DNA from: Hemerocallis citrina
Taxonomy: Eukaryota; Streptophyta; Magnoliopsida; Asparagales; Asphodelaceae
Reading direction: 5' to 3'
Length of the DNA stretch: 64,000 nucleotides
Assembly (NCBI GenBank): GCA_017893485.1
Contig: CM030367.1
Span: forward strand, 89,478,910 to 89,542,909
The position numbers and the translations under genes were made by a program. The notes below the pieces were generated by a model. The model searched no databases, was not told the origin of the DNA, and saw only the letters and a list, made by a program, of their open reading frames with translations. Positions 10,649 to 22,175 of this stretch are shown here, in pieces. Numbering within the stretch: position 1 is the first letter of the stretch; each line of letters opens with the position of its first letter.

Positions 10649-10853
10649 GTTCGGCGCCGTAGTGCGATCTGAACCGTTGGATGGTGGCACGAATCTCGAG
10701 ACGGACCCAGTTCCCAAGAAAACGTTATCTTGTCGTTTAGCATCGCTGGCAAGATCTGGGCCGTCTGATCGAGATCTTACACGAAAGTTGAGGAGAAAGT
10801 GAGTTTTCTCCGTTTTGACGCTCGGATGGGAACTTGCTCGGTCAGCCGACCGG
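10649..10853. repeat. Right flanking copy of the element A dispersed repeat module
   Basis: A direct copy of 5850-6050 ('gatctgaaccgttggatggtggca' to 'gtcagccgaccgg'). Together the two copies bracket the antisense gene cluster (6220-10423). Confidence 0.8.
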
Positions 10854-11026
10854 AGGTCTAAGAGTTCGAGCGACGTAGTGCGCTCCGAGCATACCTCTCG
10901 CTCGTTCGCGGTTCGGCGACAAGAGCGTTCGGCTGGAGGTGCCGAGCGGTGCTTCTGTCTCCTCTTATCGCGAAGTTGCGAGGCAAGTCGAGTCTTACCC
11001 AACGGTGGGCTCGCCGATCCTCGTGA

Positions 11027-11575
11027 GAGTTCGACGGTCGTGGGAGCAATTCCGAATGGCGACCCACTCCTAGCCCGCTGAGGAGCGAGCTTGCGGAGTA
11101 GAATCGAACCAAGTGTTGGACTTCGGAACCATCTTTAGAGTTCAACGGTTGTGGGAGTAATTCCGAATGGCGACCTGCTCCTAGCCCACTGAGGAGCGAG
11201 CTTGCGGAGTAGAATCGAACCAAGTGTTGGACTCCGGAACCATCGTTAGAGTTCAACGGTTGTGGGAGCAATTCCGAATGGCGACCCGCTCCTAGCCCGC
11301 TGAGGAGCGAGCTTGCGGAGTAGAATCGAACCAAGTGTTGGACTCCGGAACCATTGTTAGAGTTCAATGGTTGTGGGAGCAATTCCGAATGGCGACCCAC
11401 TCCTAGCCCGCTGAGGAGCGAGCTTGCAGAGTAGAATCGAACCAAGTGTTGGACTCCGGAACCATCGTTAGAGTTCAACGGTTGTGGGAGCAATTCCGAG
11501 CGGCGAACTACGTCTGGCTCGCTTAAGAGCAAGCTTGCGAGGTAGAGTCGAGCCGGGTATTGGACTCCGAACCAT
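11027..11575. repeat. Element A 111 bp tandem array, about five units
   Basis: The landmark 'gagttcaacgg' occurs at 11027, 11138, 11249, 11360 and 11471, an exact 111 bp period. Each unit contains 'attccgaatggcga', 'gaggagcgagcttgcgg' and 'caagtgttggactccgg'. The shared core 'cgaatggcga' links it to C's 107 bp array. Because 111 is divisible by three, the minus strand stays open for 251 codons (10858-11613) as a 37-residue repeat. I see no known domain and treat it as a repeat by-product. Confidence 0.9.
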
Positions 11576-11637
11576 TGATTGAATAAAAAATAAAGGCGGA
11601 GAGACACAAGCAACTTTATAAATACGAAAAAGCATTC

Positions 11638-11643
11638 TTTATT
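11638..11643 (-). terminator. Possible polyadenylation signal after element A pol
   Basis: AATAAA on the minus strand (TTTATT on plus), about 90 bp after the integrase stop at 11734. It would end a gag-pol transcript before the antisense genes and so separate the two convergent units. A full-length genomic RNA would have to bypass it. Confidence 0.35.
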
Positions 11644-11733
11644 GATAATTGACGGCGAGCCGTTTTTACATATGAAAGCTTAAGAAATGAATTACAAGTT
11701 AGAGGAGAGGAATGGTTCGACACCTCGTGATAC

Positions 11734-13600
11734 TCAGAGAGGCACCGGGGCACTTTCTTGGTATTTTAAGAGGTGGTCGGCATTCCAGGTCCTCGAAATC
11801 TCTCTGCCCTCTAGATCTTCCAGACAATAAGCTCCGGGCCGAACTACCTTTGTGATCTTGTAGGGTCCTTCCCAGTTCGGAGCCAGTTTGCTCCTCTGAT
11901 TGGGGAAGGAGATGGCTAGCTTTCTGAGGACCAAGTCCCCCTCCTTGAGATCGGTGGGTCGGACTTTCTTGTTGTATGCCAGTTCGACCCTCCTCCGGTA
12001 GTTCTGCTGGCGTATTGATGCTCTTTCCCTCAGCTCGTCCACCAGGTCTAAGTTCGCCCGGAGGTCTCTGGCATTCTGTTCCTCGTTGTAGGCTGCGAGG
12101 CGAGGAGAAGGTATTCCGACTTCGAGAGGTATCACGGCCTCGGACCCATAGGTGAGGTTGAACGGGGACTCTCCTGTGGGTGTCCGCTTGTTGGTGCGAT
12201 AGTTCCACAGCACATTGGGGAGTTGGTAGACCCATAGGCCTTTGGAACATTTGTCCAGTCTCTTCTTGATACCTGAGAGGATTTGCCTATTAGCGTTCTC
12301 CGCCTGGCCATTCGACTGTGGGTGGGAGACGGAGGAGAAGCGCTGTTGGATGGCAAGGTCTTCACACAGAGCTCGGAACGCGGCCCCAGTAAACTGAGTT
12401 CCATTGTCTGTGACGAGGACACGGGAGACGCCGAATCGGCAGACTACGCTCTTCCAGAAGAATTGAAGCACCTTGTTCTCGGTGATAGTGGCAAGGGGCT
12501 CGGCCTCAATCCACTTCGAGAAGTAGTCGATGGCTACAACTAAGAACTTGAACTGGCCCGGAGCTGGAGGGAATGGCCCTAGTAAATCCATCCCCCACAT
12601 TGCAAAGGGGATAGGACTTGATAGGGAGGCGAGGTTGGCTTGGGGGAGGCGACGAATGTTGGAATGTCTCTGACAAGAGCCACATTGCCGAACGTGTCGC
12701 TCGGCGTCTTGGAGAAGAGTCGGCCAGAAGTATCCGTAATTCAGGGCTTTCCGAGCCAAAGACCTAGATCCTGAATGTGCTCCGCCGATGCCTTCGTGGA
12801 GCTCCTGTAAGGCGCAGTCGGCCTGTTCCGGGGAAAGGCACCTTAGGTACGGTCGGCCGTCAATCTGCGAGAAGGAGCGCTTGTACAAGATTCCCTCGAT
12901 CAGGACGTACCGCTCGGCCCTGGTTCTTACTCGGCGTGCTACCTTCGGGTCCTCGGGGAGGAGTCCGTCCCTTAGGAATTCCACTAAGGGTTTCATCCAA
13001 TTATCTTGCAGTAGGACCGGCCATGACTCCACTGAGTCGAGGGCCTCGTCTTCTATGCTCGGTTTCATGAGGACCTCGATCAAGATGGTCTGCTCGAGAC
13101 CTTGGAGGGAGGATGAGGCCAACTTGGAGAGGGCGTCAGCCTGTGAATTCTCTTCTCGAGGGACTCGTTGGATGAGTGCCTCCTCGAACCGGGCCATGAG
13201 GGTTCGGACCTTGGCGAGGTACCTCGCCATCCGTTCGTCTCGCGCCTCGTACTCGCCCAAGACTTGGTTCACAACCAGCTGAGAGTCACTATGGATTCGG
13301 AGGCGCTGCGCCCCGGCACTTCGGGCGAGTCCGAGGCCCGCGATTAGTGCCTCATACTCCGCCTCGTTGTTTGAGGCCTTGAAATTCATGCGGAGGGCAT
13401 ACTGGAGGACGAAGTCATCAGGGCCGTTCAGGATAATACCGGCTCCGCTACCCTCGTTGCAGGAGGAACCGTCCACGAAAACCGTCCAAATGGGGGGTCC
13501 GTTCGGGACATGGCTGACCTCGGGAATGGTGGACTCGACGATGAAGTCGGCGAGGTCCTGAGCTTTGATCGCAGTCCGGGGCTGGTAGGAGATGTCGTGT
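11734..13600 (-). CDS. Element A pol, second part: archaeal-type RNase H and integrase
   Basis: This continues the polyprotein after a one-base frame change near 13597. The open frame physically extends to 13980, but its first 125 or so residues are out of frame with pol. Domains in order: a second, archaeal-type RNase H (VFVDGSS at 13458-13479, with NNEAEYEAL and ENSQADALSKL), which is diagnostic of the Tat lineage; an integrase zinc finger (HEGIGGAH...CGSC); a catalytic core with D (WGMDLL), D (VTDNGTQF) and E (GQAENAN), spaced D-35-E; and a C-terminal GPY/F-type module (WEGPYKI). All expected catalytic residues are present. It ends at 11734 without an env-like reading frame on the same strand. 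Confidence 0.9.
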
Positions 13601-16600
13601 TGGCTAGCTCGATGGACCACTTCATAAGCCGGCCTGAGGTTTCTGGCTTGTGGAGGATCTGCTTCAGCGGTTGGTCGGTGAGGACCACAACCGAATGGGA
13701 CTGAAAGTATGGATGGAGCTTCCTTGCCGCCATGATCAGGGCGTATGCCATCTTTTTTATCTTCGGATAACGGAGCTCGGCGTCCCGAAGCACCTTGCTC
13801 ACATAGTAGATGGGCCTCTGAGCCCGGTCTTCTTTCCTCACCAAAACAGCACTTAGGGTCTGCTCGGAAGCAGCTAAGTAGATGAAGAGGGTTTCCCCTG
13901 GAACGGGTTTGCTGAGCAGGGGAGGGTTCACCAAGTAGGCCTTCAGTTGGTCGAACGACTCCTGTTGCGGTTGGCCCCATTCGAAACCTTTAGCCCCCCT
14001 GAGAGCCTTGAAGAAGGGGAGGCACTTTTCCCCAGACTTCAAAAGGAATCGGCCAATAGCGGCGAGGCAACCCGTAAGCTTCTGCACTTCCTTGACGTTC
14101 CGGGGCGGGGCCATGTCCAGTATGGCCTTGATTTTCTCAGGATTTGCTTCGATCCTTCGCTGGCTCACCATGAAGCTGAGGAACTTTCCCGACGCGACCC
14201 CGAACGCACACTTGTTCGGATTAAGCCTCATGTTGTGCCTTCTTAGTACGCCGAATGCCTCCTGGAGGTCGGCTACGTGGTCGGTACCTCGGATGCTCTT
14301 CACGAGCATGTCGTCGACGTATACTTCCATGTTGCGGCCTATCTGGCTTTGGAAGACTTTGTTGACGATGCGCTGGTAGGTGGCTCCAGCGTTCTTCAAT
14401 CCGAACGGCATAACTCTATAATAGTAGAGGCCTTGGTCGGTAATGAAGGAGGTTTTCGGAATGTCCAGGGGGAACATTCGAATCTGGTTATAGCCGGAGA
14501 AGGCATCCATGAAGCTGAGGAGCTCATGGCCCGAGGTGGCATCAATGAGGGTGTCGCTATTCGGGAGAGGGAACGGATCCTTCGGACACGCCTTATTCAA
14601 GTCTGTGAAGTCGATGCATATCCTCCAGGAACCATTGGACTTCTTAACCATGACGACATTGGAGAGCCACTCGGGGTAGTTCACCTCCTGTATGAACCGA
14701 GCTTTTAGGAGCTTGTCTACCTCCTCCTTGATGGCCTGTTGTCGCTCGGGAGCGAATTTACGCCTCTTCTGCTGAACCGGTCTGCACCCCGGTTCGACGC
14801 TGAGGCGGTGCACTAGAAGTTCCTCGGAAATCCCGAGCATATCCGCGGCGGACCAAGCAAATAGGTCGCGGTTCCCCCGGATACACTGCACCAAGTCGGA
14901 GCATAGGGCAGTCGGCAAGGACTTGCTGATGAGGAACTTTCGACTCGGGTCCTCGTCCGAGAAGAGTACTTCTTCCAATTCATCTGCCGGCTCGGACGTG
15001 GGTCGGACGTTCGGCTCGGGGGTCTCTAAAGTCTCGAGGGAGAGCACCGGACCCCCAGTGGAAGTCATATAGCACTTCCGAGCCGTCTCTTGGCTGCCCC
15101 TGACTTCTCCCACTCCCGCCCGGGTGGGGAACTTCATCTTGAGGTGGTACGCCGAAGGAACGGCTTCCAGGGCAGCTAAGCCAGGTCGGCCCAAGATGAC
15201 ATTATATGCAGTCGGGACGTCGATGACCATAAAGTCCATCGGCTCAGTCCGGGTGGTAGGGGTCTTCCCAGCAGTTACGTCCAGGGTGATAACCCCTTCG
15301 ACAGTTACTGGTATCCCCGTGAACCCGTGGAGCGTGTAGCCGGCCGGTTTGAGGCGATCCCGGGACAGCTGCAGTCCTCGGAAGGCTGAGAGGAAGAGGA
15401 TGTTCACCGAGCTCCCGTTGTCTACCAGGACCCTCTGCACTTTGAAGTTCGCCATGCGAAGGTCGATAACAAGTGCGTCGCAGTGGGGAGTTCGGACCCC
15501 CTCGAGGTCTTCATCAGAGAAAGTCACTGGGACGCCGAGGCCTTTGGGGGGAGGGGCGCTGTGAACTGAGTTGACCTCTCGGACGAAGGCCTTTCGAGAG
15601 GAGTTGGAAGAGCCCCCCATGGGGCCTTCGTGGATAAGGTGCAGAACCCGTTCTTCCTCGAATTCGGGGGTTTCATCGCGTCGCTCGGAGCGCTTGTTAG
15701 CCCCCCGAGGCGGAGGAGTGGTGCGATCCCCCCGATCATTTGCCTTCACAAACTTGGCCAACTGCCCCCTCTGGATGAGGGCCTCTATCCCATTTTTCAA
15801 CGCCCGGCAGTCGTTAGTGTCGTGGCCGTGGTCCCGGTGGTAACGACACCATTTCTCCTTGTTTCTCCTCTTGGCTGGGGTGTTCATCCTCGGAGCGGGA
15901 GGTATAACCCCTTCCTTTTCCACTTCCATCAGGATGGTGGAGACATTGGTGGTGAGGGGAGTGAACTTCTCGAACCTGGGGGGAGGACGACGCTGACCGC
16001 TATTGTCCTTCTGTAGTTTCTTGGACCCTTCCTCCTCTGTCGTCTTCCTCTTCGATCCGGAGGCGGAACCTCCGAAACTCGGGAGGCACTCGGCCTCCTC
16101 CGCCCGAATATATTTCTCGCATCTGAGGAGAAGATCGGCGAAGTTGTGCGGGGGCTTTTTGGCGAGGGACGACCGGAGGTTGGAGTTGAGGACGTTCGAC
16201 TGGAACGCGACGGTCGCCACTGACTGGTCGAGGGAGGCGATGGACCTGACCTCCGCGGTAAATCTCCTCACATAGTCCCTCAGCTTTTCTCCCCTCTCCT
16301 GTCGGAGGTGGAGTAGGGAGAGGCTAGTCTTCTCTGTTCTCCTGCTACTCACAAAGTGAGTTATGAAGAGCATTTCGAACTGCTCAAACGAGAAGATGGA
16401 AGAGGGAGCGAGCCGGGAGTACCATTCCCGCGCCGAACCCTTAAGAGTGGCGGGAAAGGTCTTGCAAAGCATGGCGTCGGAAGCTTGGTGAATCAGCATC
16501 AATGTCTTGAAGCTTTCGACATGATTAACAGGGTCCGACTCCCCTGAGTACGTTTCAAACTGCGGAGGCTTGAAACCCCTTGGGATGGGAGCCTCCATGA

Positions 16601-16943
16601 TAGTCCGAGAGAAGGGCGGTCTTCTGGGGCGGACGGTCGTTCCTCTCGACTCCTCCTCCTTGTCCATACGGCCGATGCACCTCTCCATCTCGTAGAGACG
16701 ACGGTAAAGGGCATCGTCCCTTCGGTGATAGCCGATCGAGCCCCTGGACTCGTCTTCATAGGAAGGGGAGCGGGGGCTACGGCGTCGATAGTCCTGGGAT
16801 TGGCGAGGACTATGATGGTGTTGCTGGTGACTAGGAGCCGGGGGAGGACTTATGGATCGGTGGCGAGGACTTGGAACCCGTGGGGGTGTTGGAACCCTCT
16901 GGGCATTATGGTTGTTGGGGCGAAGGTTGAGGGCCTGCAACAC
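13595..16943 (-). CDS. Element A gag-protease-RT-RNase H polyprotein (frame-disrupted)
   Basis: One long frame with, in order: capsid region (about residues 108-275, FETYSGESDPVNHVESFKT), a variant zinc knuckle (WCRYHRDHGHDTNDC, about 363-377), aspartic protease (VDNGSS, about 507; DNG replaces the usual DTG, as in B and C), reverse transcriptase with YVDD at 14310-14321 (about 874), and the gypsy RNase H (about 1000-1115). The frame breaks near 13597, after LMKWSIEL, and pol continues in another frame. The listed first codon is a GTG at 16943, a frame boundary after an upstream lesion rather than a true start. Normally this is a Tat-type Gag-Pol polyprotein that is cleaved by its own protease. 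Confidence 0.9.
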
Positions 16944-17473
16944 AGTTTCCTAGAATTGTAGGACTCGGCACGAGTGATAGGTGCCTCATCGTTCCTCGGA
17001 TGATGCCGATTAGCAGGGGAATGTGGCCTCCTCCTACGACGCTCGGGAGATTCCCCCCGTCCCCTTCGGTTCGGAGACCTCCTGCCATCTCGGCGATGAG
17101 GAGATCGCTCACCTTGATGTTGGCGGGAGGCTCCCTCTCGGGCCCGCTTCTCATCTAGGCGGTTGCGAAGGTCTTCATCCTTTTGGCGATTCAGAACGGT
17201 GTTGCAGAGGTCGGAGGCCCGGGGGTGATGGGAAGCCATTGAATTCGAGGAGGCATTGTGAACCGAGACATGGTCTGGGTGGAGAGGTTGCTTCTGCCTC
17301 CGCCCGTTCTGGCCAGCAGGACCATTAGGGGGTTGTTGATTCAGGAGAGGATCTTGGACTGGGGGAGGAAGTTGCTCGGGCTGTGTAGGAGGATGCACGG
17401 GGACTTCCTCTTGCTGATCGGCGGGGTTGGGCCCACGGTTCGACCCCCTTGATCTGACCTTCCTGGGAGGCAT
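16944..17473 (-). pseudogene. Element A gag N-terminus, out of frame with the rest
   Basis: Starts at ATG 17473, 73 bases inside the LTR, and encodes a Pro/Arg-rich basic N-terminus with repeated RRSP-type motifs that ends in ITRAE. Just after this motif (about 16960-16975) the frame shifts, and the downstream frame begins with a TAG before ETVLQALN. In C the homologous frame is open here, so this copy carries a frameshift and a stop. Confidence 0.75.
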
Positions 17474-17523
17474 GGTTGGAGAAGAGCTAGTCGACGGGGA
17501 GGGGAGAGGCTGCTATTCGTGTG

Positions 17524-17543
17524 GTTTCCCACAGACGGCGCCA
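17524..17543 (-). other. Element A primer-binding site
   Basis: Minus strand TGGCGCCGTCTGTGGGAAAC, three bases inside the 5' LTR. Its first nine bases fit the 3' end of tRNA-Asp with CCA. The identical 20-mer is found in element B (27372-27391). Confidence 0.8.
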
Positions 17544-17546
17544 ATC

Positions 17547-18145
17547 TGTTACCGCTGATTCTGGTGTGGGGGTAAACAGATGAGATTTGTGAGTTCGTGG
17601 AAAAACCTGAATAGCGGATCCACTCCTGTTGATTCCTGCCGCTAACCTGCAAGGAAGTGCGATGCACCGGGGTTGATTCCGGCGACGCACCCTCCGACGC
17701 TCTTGTCAGTAACCAGTGATGATTAAGAAAGAGCTTAAGCTGGAAAAAGAGTGATTACCTGGTCACAGTGGTAGGTAGGAGGTATTTATAGTCGCCATGG
17801 GAGTGATTAGGGACCTGATTTCCAGTGTAACTGTCAGGAGTAAAATCCTCACAATTTGTTTAGGAAATTGATCCCTGATTCCCGGTGAGAGGGTAACTGC
17901 AAATCAGGCCCGTTGATTTGGTCAAATCAGTGACCCTGATTTCCTCTTGCTGGTCTGGGTCTGTCTCGGGTCGGGACCCGTACCCAGTTAGAGTGGATCC
18001 GTTCGTGGGTTATTGGATCTGTGAGAAGGAGATCCAGTACCCGTTTTGGACCCATTTGTATGTAAAATTACCGTTTTACCCCTGAGCTTCAAGATTCGTG
18101 CCCAATCTGGACGGTTCCGATTTAACCCCATTTTTAGCCATATCA
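17547..18145 (-). repeat. Element A 5' LTR with TATA box
   Basis: 599 bp. The minus-strand TATAAATA at 17783-17790 is a plausible core promoter for the gag-pol transcript. It is followed by the atgaa duplication at 18146-18150. Confidence 0.95.
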
Positions 18146-18289
18146 ATGAACTTGTACAAGAATTTTGGGAAGGAAAAAGACTAAAAACTTTTTGAAGAAT
18201 AAACTAAGCAGCTGATTTGATGCTAGCCTTTAATACATGTTGTGACCGTTATGATTGTCGACCTTTATTACATGTTTGAAGCTAACTAC

Positions 18290-20910
18290 TTTGGGAGGGC
18301 GTTAAGCACCCTCGTTGTCCTTCATCGGGTGCTCAGTGTTCCGAACGAAGAGATTCCAGTTCTCCCTAATGCAAGTGACGAGTTGCTCCTTAACTTGATG
18401 TGGGAGTGCCTTGTTCACCAAAAGACACTTGGTTTGATCCTCTTGGGAGAAGGGGATTTCTGCAAGTTCTTCTAAAGGTTCAGAGCTGGCTTTTTCCCCG
18501 TTCTTAGGGGAGTTCCATAGCGTTGAGAGGGAGGACCAAGCCCCCCATTGTGGCGGTGTAACATGCCCGAGCAGCTTCTTTGCTTTCTTTGGCTTCCCCT
18601 GCCCCTGCTTCTGTAGGGAACTTTATCTTCATGTGGTAGGCTGAGGCAACCACATGAAAGGCTGCTAGCCTCGGGCGACCAAAAATGGCATTGTAGGCGG
18701 ACTTTATGTCGACAACCATGAAATCAAGTGCTTCCGTGCGGATAGTTGGAGCTTTCCCCACAATTACATCAAGGGTGACTATTCCCTGAATTAGAACTGG
18801 GTCTCCAGAGAATCCATGGAGGGTGTACCGGGTGGGCTTGAGGAGGTCTCGCTTGAGCTCGAGACCCTCGAATACATTCAGGAAGAAGATGTTTACTGAG
18901 CTGCCATTATCTACCAGGACACGACACACCTCACGATTAACCATACATATGTTGATTACTAGCGTGTCGCAGTGAGGTGTTCAAACACCTTCAAGGTTGT
19001 GGTTTGAAAATGTGATCGGGACCCCCGAGTTCTTCGGAGGGGGGATATTATGCACCGAGTTAACTTCTCAGAGAAACACTATCCTGGAGGAGTTAGATGA
19101 TCCCCCCATAGGTTCCCCATGGATGGCGTGTAATATCTCCATGCGCCCCGAGCCTTGGGATTCGGCAGGTTTCTCTGGTCGCTTATTGGCTCTTCTTGGA
19201 GGAGATTCGGTGTCGTTTCTTTGGGTGAACTGGGTGAGCATAGCTTCTAGCTCGTCTTTGAGGGCTCAATAGCCATTAGTGAGATGCCCGTGATCTTTGT
19301 GAAGCCCACACCACTTGTTCCTATCCCTTCTTCTACTTGGGGTGTTCATCCTGGGGGGAGGTCGAAGGAGTCCCTCATTATCAACTTCCACGAGGATTGT
19401 AGAGATGTTGGCATTAAGCAAACTTTACTTCTCAAAAGGAGGGGTTGGGGATGGACGACGCTGGCCTGTTGCATCCTTCTGAGACTTACTAGGTTCGTCT
19501 TCGTTAGTGCTCTTCTGTTTGTTCCTGCATCTGATCACCTTTTGTTCTTGAGGTCGAATAACATCCTCCACTTGGATGTACTTCTCGACTCTTTGAAGGA
19601 GGTCGGAGAATCCTGGGGAGGTCTTTTAACAAGAGAGGCTTTAAGGTAGTCATGATTTACATTGTTCCTGAAGGCAGACATGACTATGGCTGAGTTGAGT
19701 GAGGGGATGGACCGGGACTCGGCTGTGAAGCGCCGAACATAACTCCTGAGGGACTCTCCATCCCTTTGTTTCATGTCGAGTAAAGAGGCACTTGTCTTCT
19801 CTGTCTTGTGGCTGGTGATGAAGTATGTAAGGAACAGCTCCTTAAGTTGATCGAATGAGAGGATGGACCCTTGAGAGAGTCGAGATAACCACTCCCGTGC
19901 GTATCCCTTTAGGGTTGCTGGGAAAATCTTGTAGAGGAGAGAGTCAGATTCTTGGTGGATCATGATGAGGATTTAAAAACTCTCAATGTGGTCGACCTGA
20001 TCAGTTTCCCCGTTGTATGACTCAAATGTTGAAATCTTGAAGTTAACATAGACAAGCGCCTCAATAATCTTCTTGGAGAAGGGGGGTCTGACGGGATGGT
20101 ATCTTTTTTCATGTTTTTCTTCTTCCTGCTTCAACAGTGCTAGACGGTCTTTCATCTTTGGAGGCGTAGAAGGACGACGTCCTCTTGCTAATCGGATCTG
20201 GTGGACCCATAAGACTCTTCGCGTTGTGGAGGAGTAGAGCGGTGAGGACTGGTTCATCGGGTCTTAGGAGGAATCATGTCAAGGGCCTGAAGAATTTCAT
20301 CTTTGAACTCTCGGAGTTCTGCTCTGGTGATGGGTACTTCCTCATCCCTCCCTCTTCTAGGGGCTGTTCTACTAGTTGGAGTTGGATGCCTCCTCCCTCG
20401 GGGAGGAGGTCTTCTGTGGTCCATTGGGGAGCAGTGACTTCTTCGCCCCCTAGGAGAAGGGGATCTTCTTCGCCTTCTGGGAGAGTGAGTTCTTCCGTGC
20501 CCCCTTGGAGAGGGAGCTCTTCTGTAATGCGGCCTCCGAGGAGAGGGACCCCTCGCGCCTACCTGATTTGACGGATGTGGCCTGCTTGAATGGTCCATAC
20601 ATTCGGACTCCTGATGTCTGAAGTTTATGAGATGGCGGAGATCTTGTTGAGGTTGAGGTGCCTCGGGAGGCACGGTGGAGGGTGTAGAGGTGTAGACCAA
20701 CCCTCTGTTCTCTCTAATGAGTTGTGTAAGGGGTTGTTTCTTCAGGAGCCCCCCGATGGAAACTCTTTGGAGGGGGTCAGTAGGTTGTTCTGGATGAAGA
20801 GGCTGATCCACTTGAAGGATAGAAAGGACGTCCTCATGAGGAGGAGGTGGAGGAAGAGGGTTGGCTTGTCGGCTAGAGGCCGCCGCCTTCCCTTTTTCCT
20901 TTAGAGGCAT
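18290..20910 (-). pseudogene. Element C gag-protease remnant
   Basis: Starts at ATG 20910 with an Arg/Ser/Pro-rich N-terminus (to PITRAELREFKDEILQAL). The frame shifts near 20255, where the stop and an ATG overlap as ATGA. The capsid follows (RYHPVRPPFSKK, then MIHQESDSLLYKIFPATLKGYAREW), broken by a TAA near 19973. The knuckle region is damaged (the last Cys of A's motif is not seen, and a stop lies close by, about 19270-19345). The protease is open at 18504-18944 with VDNGSSVNIFF. Similarity to A continues in frame to about 18290 (KALPHQVKEQLVTCIRENWNLF) and then ends, before the RT. It is the same family as A and B gag but clearly older. Confidence 0.8.
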
Positions 20911-20981
20911 GGCTGAAAATTGTTTTTATCGGCGAAGTTTGGTCAAATTGCTTTTTGAAGTTCCCAAGGAAGCCGTCAATC

Positions 20982-21339
20982 TGTTGCTGCTAATTTCTGT
21001 GTGGGAGCAAACAGATGATATGAGTTCTTTTAAAAACAATAAAAAGCTTGATCTCTTTTACTTTCGTTGGTATTGACTGCTTTCAATTGATGGTGACTTC
21101 TCGATCTGATTCGTTTGCGCCGTTGGATCTGATTCGTGTGGTGACGATTGCCTCCACTGACCTACAAAAAATCTGAAACACCAGGGTTGACCCCGGCGCT
21201 AGACCTTCCGACGCTCAAGTCAGAACTCAAGAAGAATATGATAGAGCTTTTGTGGAGAAAATACTCATTACCCTTGAGAGTTTTAATATTCGTGCCCGAT
21301 TTAAACGGTCCCGATTTAGTTATATTTTTACCCATATCA
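20982..21339 (-). repeat. Element C 5' LTR
   Basis: Begins tgttgctgctaat and ends acccatatca, mirroring A's LTR ends (tgttaccgctgat ... agccatatca). The interior is shorter (358 bp) and diverged. The adjoining primer-binding region (about 20960-20980) keeps only parts of the 20-mer seen in A and B. Confidence 0.7.
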
Positions 21340-22140
21340 ATATACAAGGAAGTGAGGATACAAACTACCGTCTCAAATATGGTGCGATTACCGCCACATA
21401 TTGTAAAATTGCCTTCATTTTCATTCCATCCCAATGATCAAACTGAAGCAGCAATGGCTCCATTTTTTTTTTTTAACATTCTCCCACTTATAAATAATGT
21501 AGAGTTTAACAAATAATGGTCATACGGCGTAACAACTTAAACTCTTTCAAGAAACTCATCAAGCTGAACCATCATTAACAGTATCCAGCAATCTGAACAT
21601 CGTCGATTAATATTGACTACGTTCAGAGAATCAAAAAGTGAGACTTACCACTTGAAGCTTGTTTTAAATTGAGATTAGAGTAAAAGCTGCATAGAATCAC
21701 TGGGATATAAATGTCAAAAAAGCTGCAAATTTTGCCATCTAACTTAACCATATACCATAACGACCATCAACTTCGTGATCCATACTCAGCCCTCAACGCA
21801 ACATATATTCACCAAAAAGGATATTTCTATAACTGTTTTGTATTAAACACATCAATAAAAATACGGACTACGTAACTAAGAATAAAATCACTGGGCAAAA
21901 TCCATAAAAAACATCGAGAAGGGTAATTTTTAAATACATTCAAACATTTGTGCATTAATCCATAAAAGTGGATAACTAACTTGTCTAAATAGTAAAAATG
22001 AAACTCATTAGCAACATATACAATAGAAGTAGAATCAGATAATATTATTGTCTCATATATGCTCATTCGTCATGTGGATGTAGACATTTTAACAATTTGA
22101 TGCAAAATAGTCTATCCAAAATGAACTGCAATTATAATTG
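21340..22140. other. Unassigned AT-rich sequence
   Basis: No supported coding region, only short shadow frames. A poly-T run lies at about 21463-21474. This is the right flank of element C. I could not place it in a family. Confidence 0.5.
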
Positions 22141-22175
22141 CTAGTAATTTACACGTGCGATGCACGTCTTAATAA
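22141..22175 (-). mobile_element. Helitron-like 3' terminus (minus orientation)
   Basis: CTAG at 22141-22144 is followed by a hairpin ACGTGC-gat-GCACGT about 8 bases in. On the minus strand this is hairpin, spacer, CTAG, the usual Helitron 3' end. The flanking base is G rather than A, so the end may be damaged. Confidence 0.35.

Larger units (their letters stand above)
2906..18145 (-). mobile_element. Element A: 15.2 kb Tat-lineage Ty3/gypsy retrotransposon with antisense genes
   Basis: The element is bounded by two 599 bp LTRs (2906-3504 and 17547-18145) that differ at five positions by eye (about 0.8%). A perfect 5 bp target duplication, atgaa, lies at 2901-2905 and 18146-18150. The minus strand encodes gag, protease, RT, RNase H, a second archaeal-type RNase H and integrase, in that order. 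The double RNase H and the long 3' region mark it as Tat lineage. The 8.2 kb between integrase and the 3' LTR holds three genes in the opposite direction and several repeat arrays. One frameshift in pol plus a frameshift and a stop in gag make this copy defective despite its young LTRs. Confidence 0.95.
431..21339 (-). mobile_element. Element C: old Tat-like Ty3/gypsy relic, interrupted by element A
   Basis: Both sides of element A carry remnants of one older, related element on the minus strand. To the right are an LTR (20982-21339), a damaged primer-binding region, and gag plus protease remnants (18290-20910). To the left is an LTR end (431-522), followed by a G-rich tract (minus strand) and a 3' region resembling that of A. 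For example, the 'tttgaggagtag' segment at about 558 matches one at about 3552. Frames are broken throughout gag. No RT, RNase H or integrase is visible, and similarity to A fades just past the protease at about 18290, so C was probably pol-less before A inserted. Inference: one element split by A; alternatively two separate relics happen to flank A. Confidence 0.65.

Noticed and set aside
10858..11613. A 251-codon minus-strand frame encoding 37-residue repeats
   Set aside because: It follows from the 111 bp array being a multiple of three. No known domain or plausible start context.
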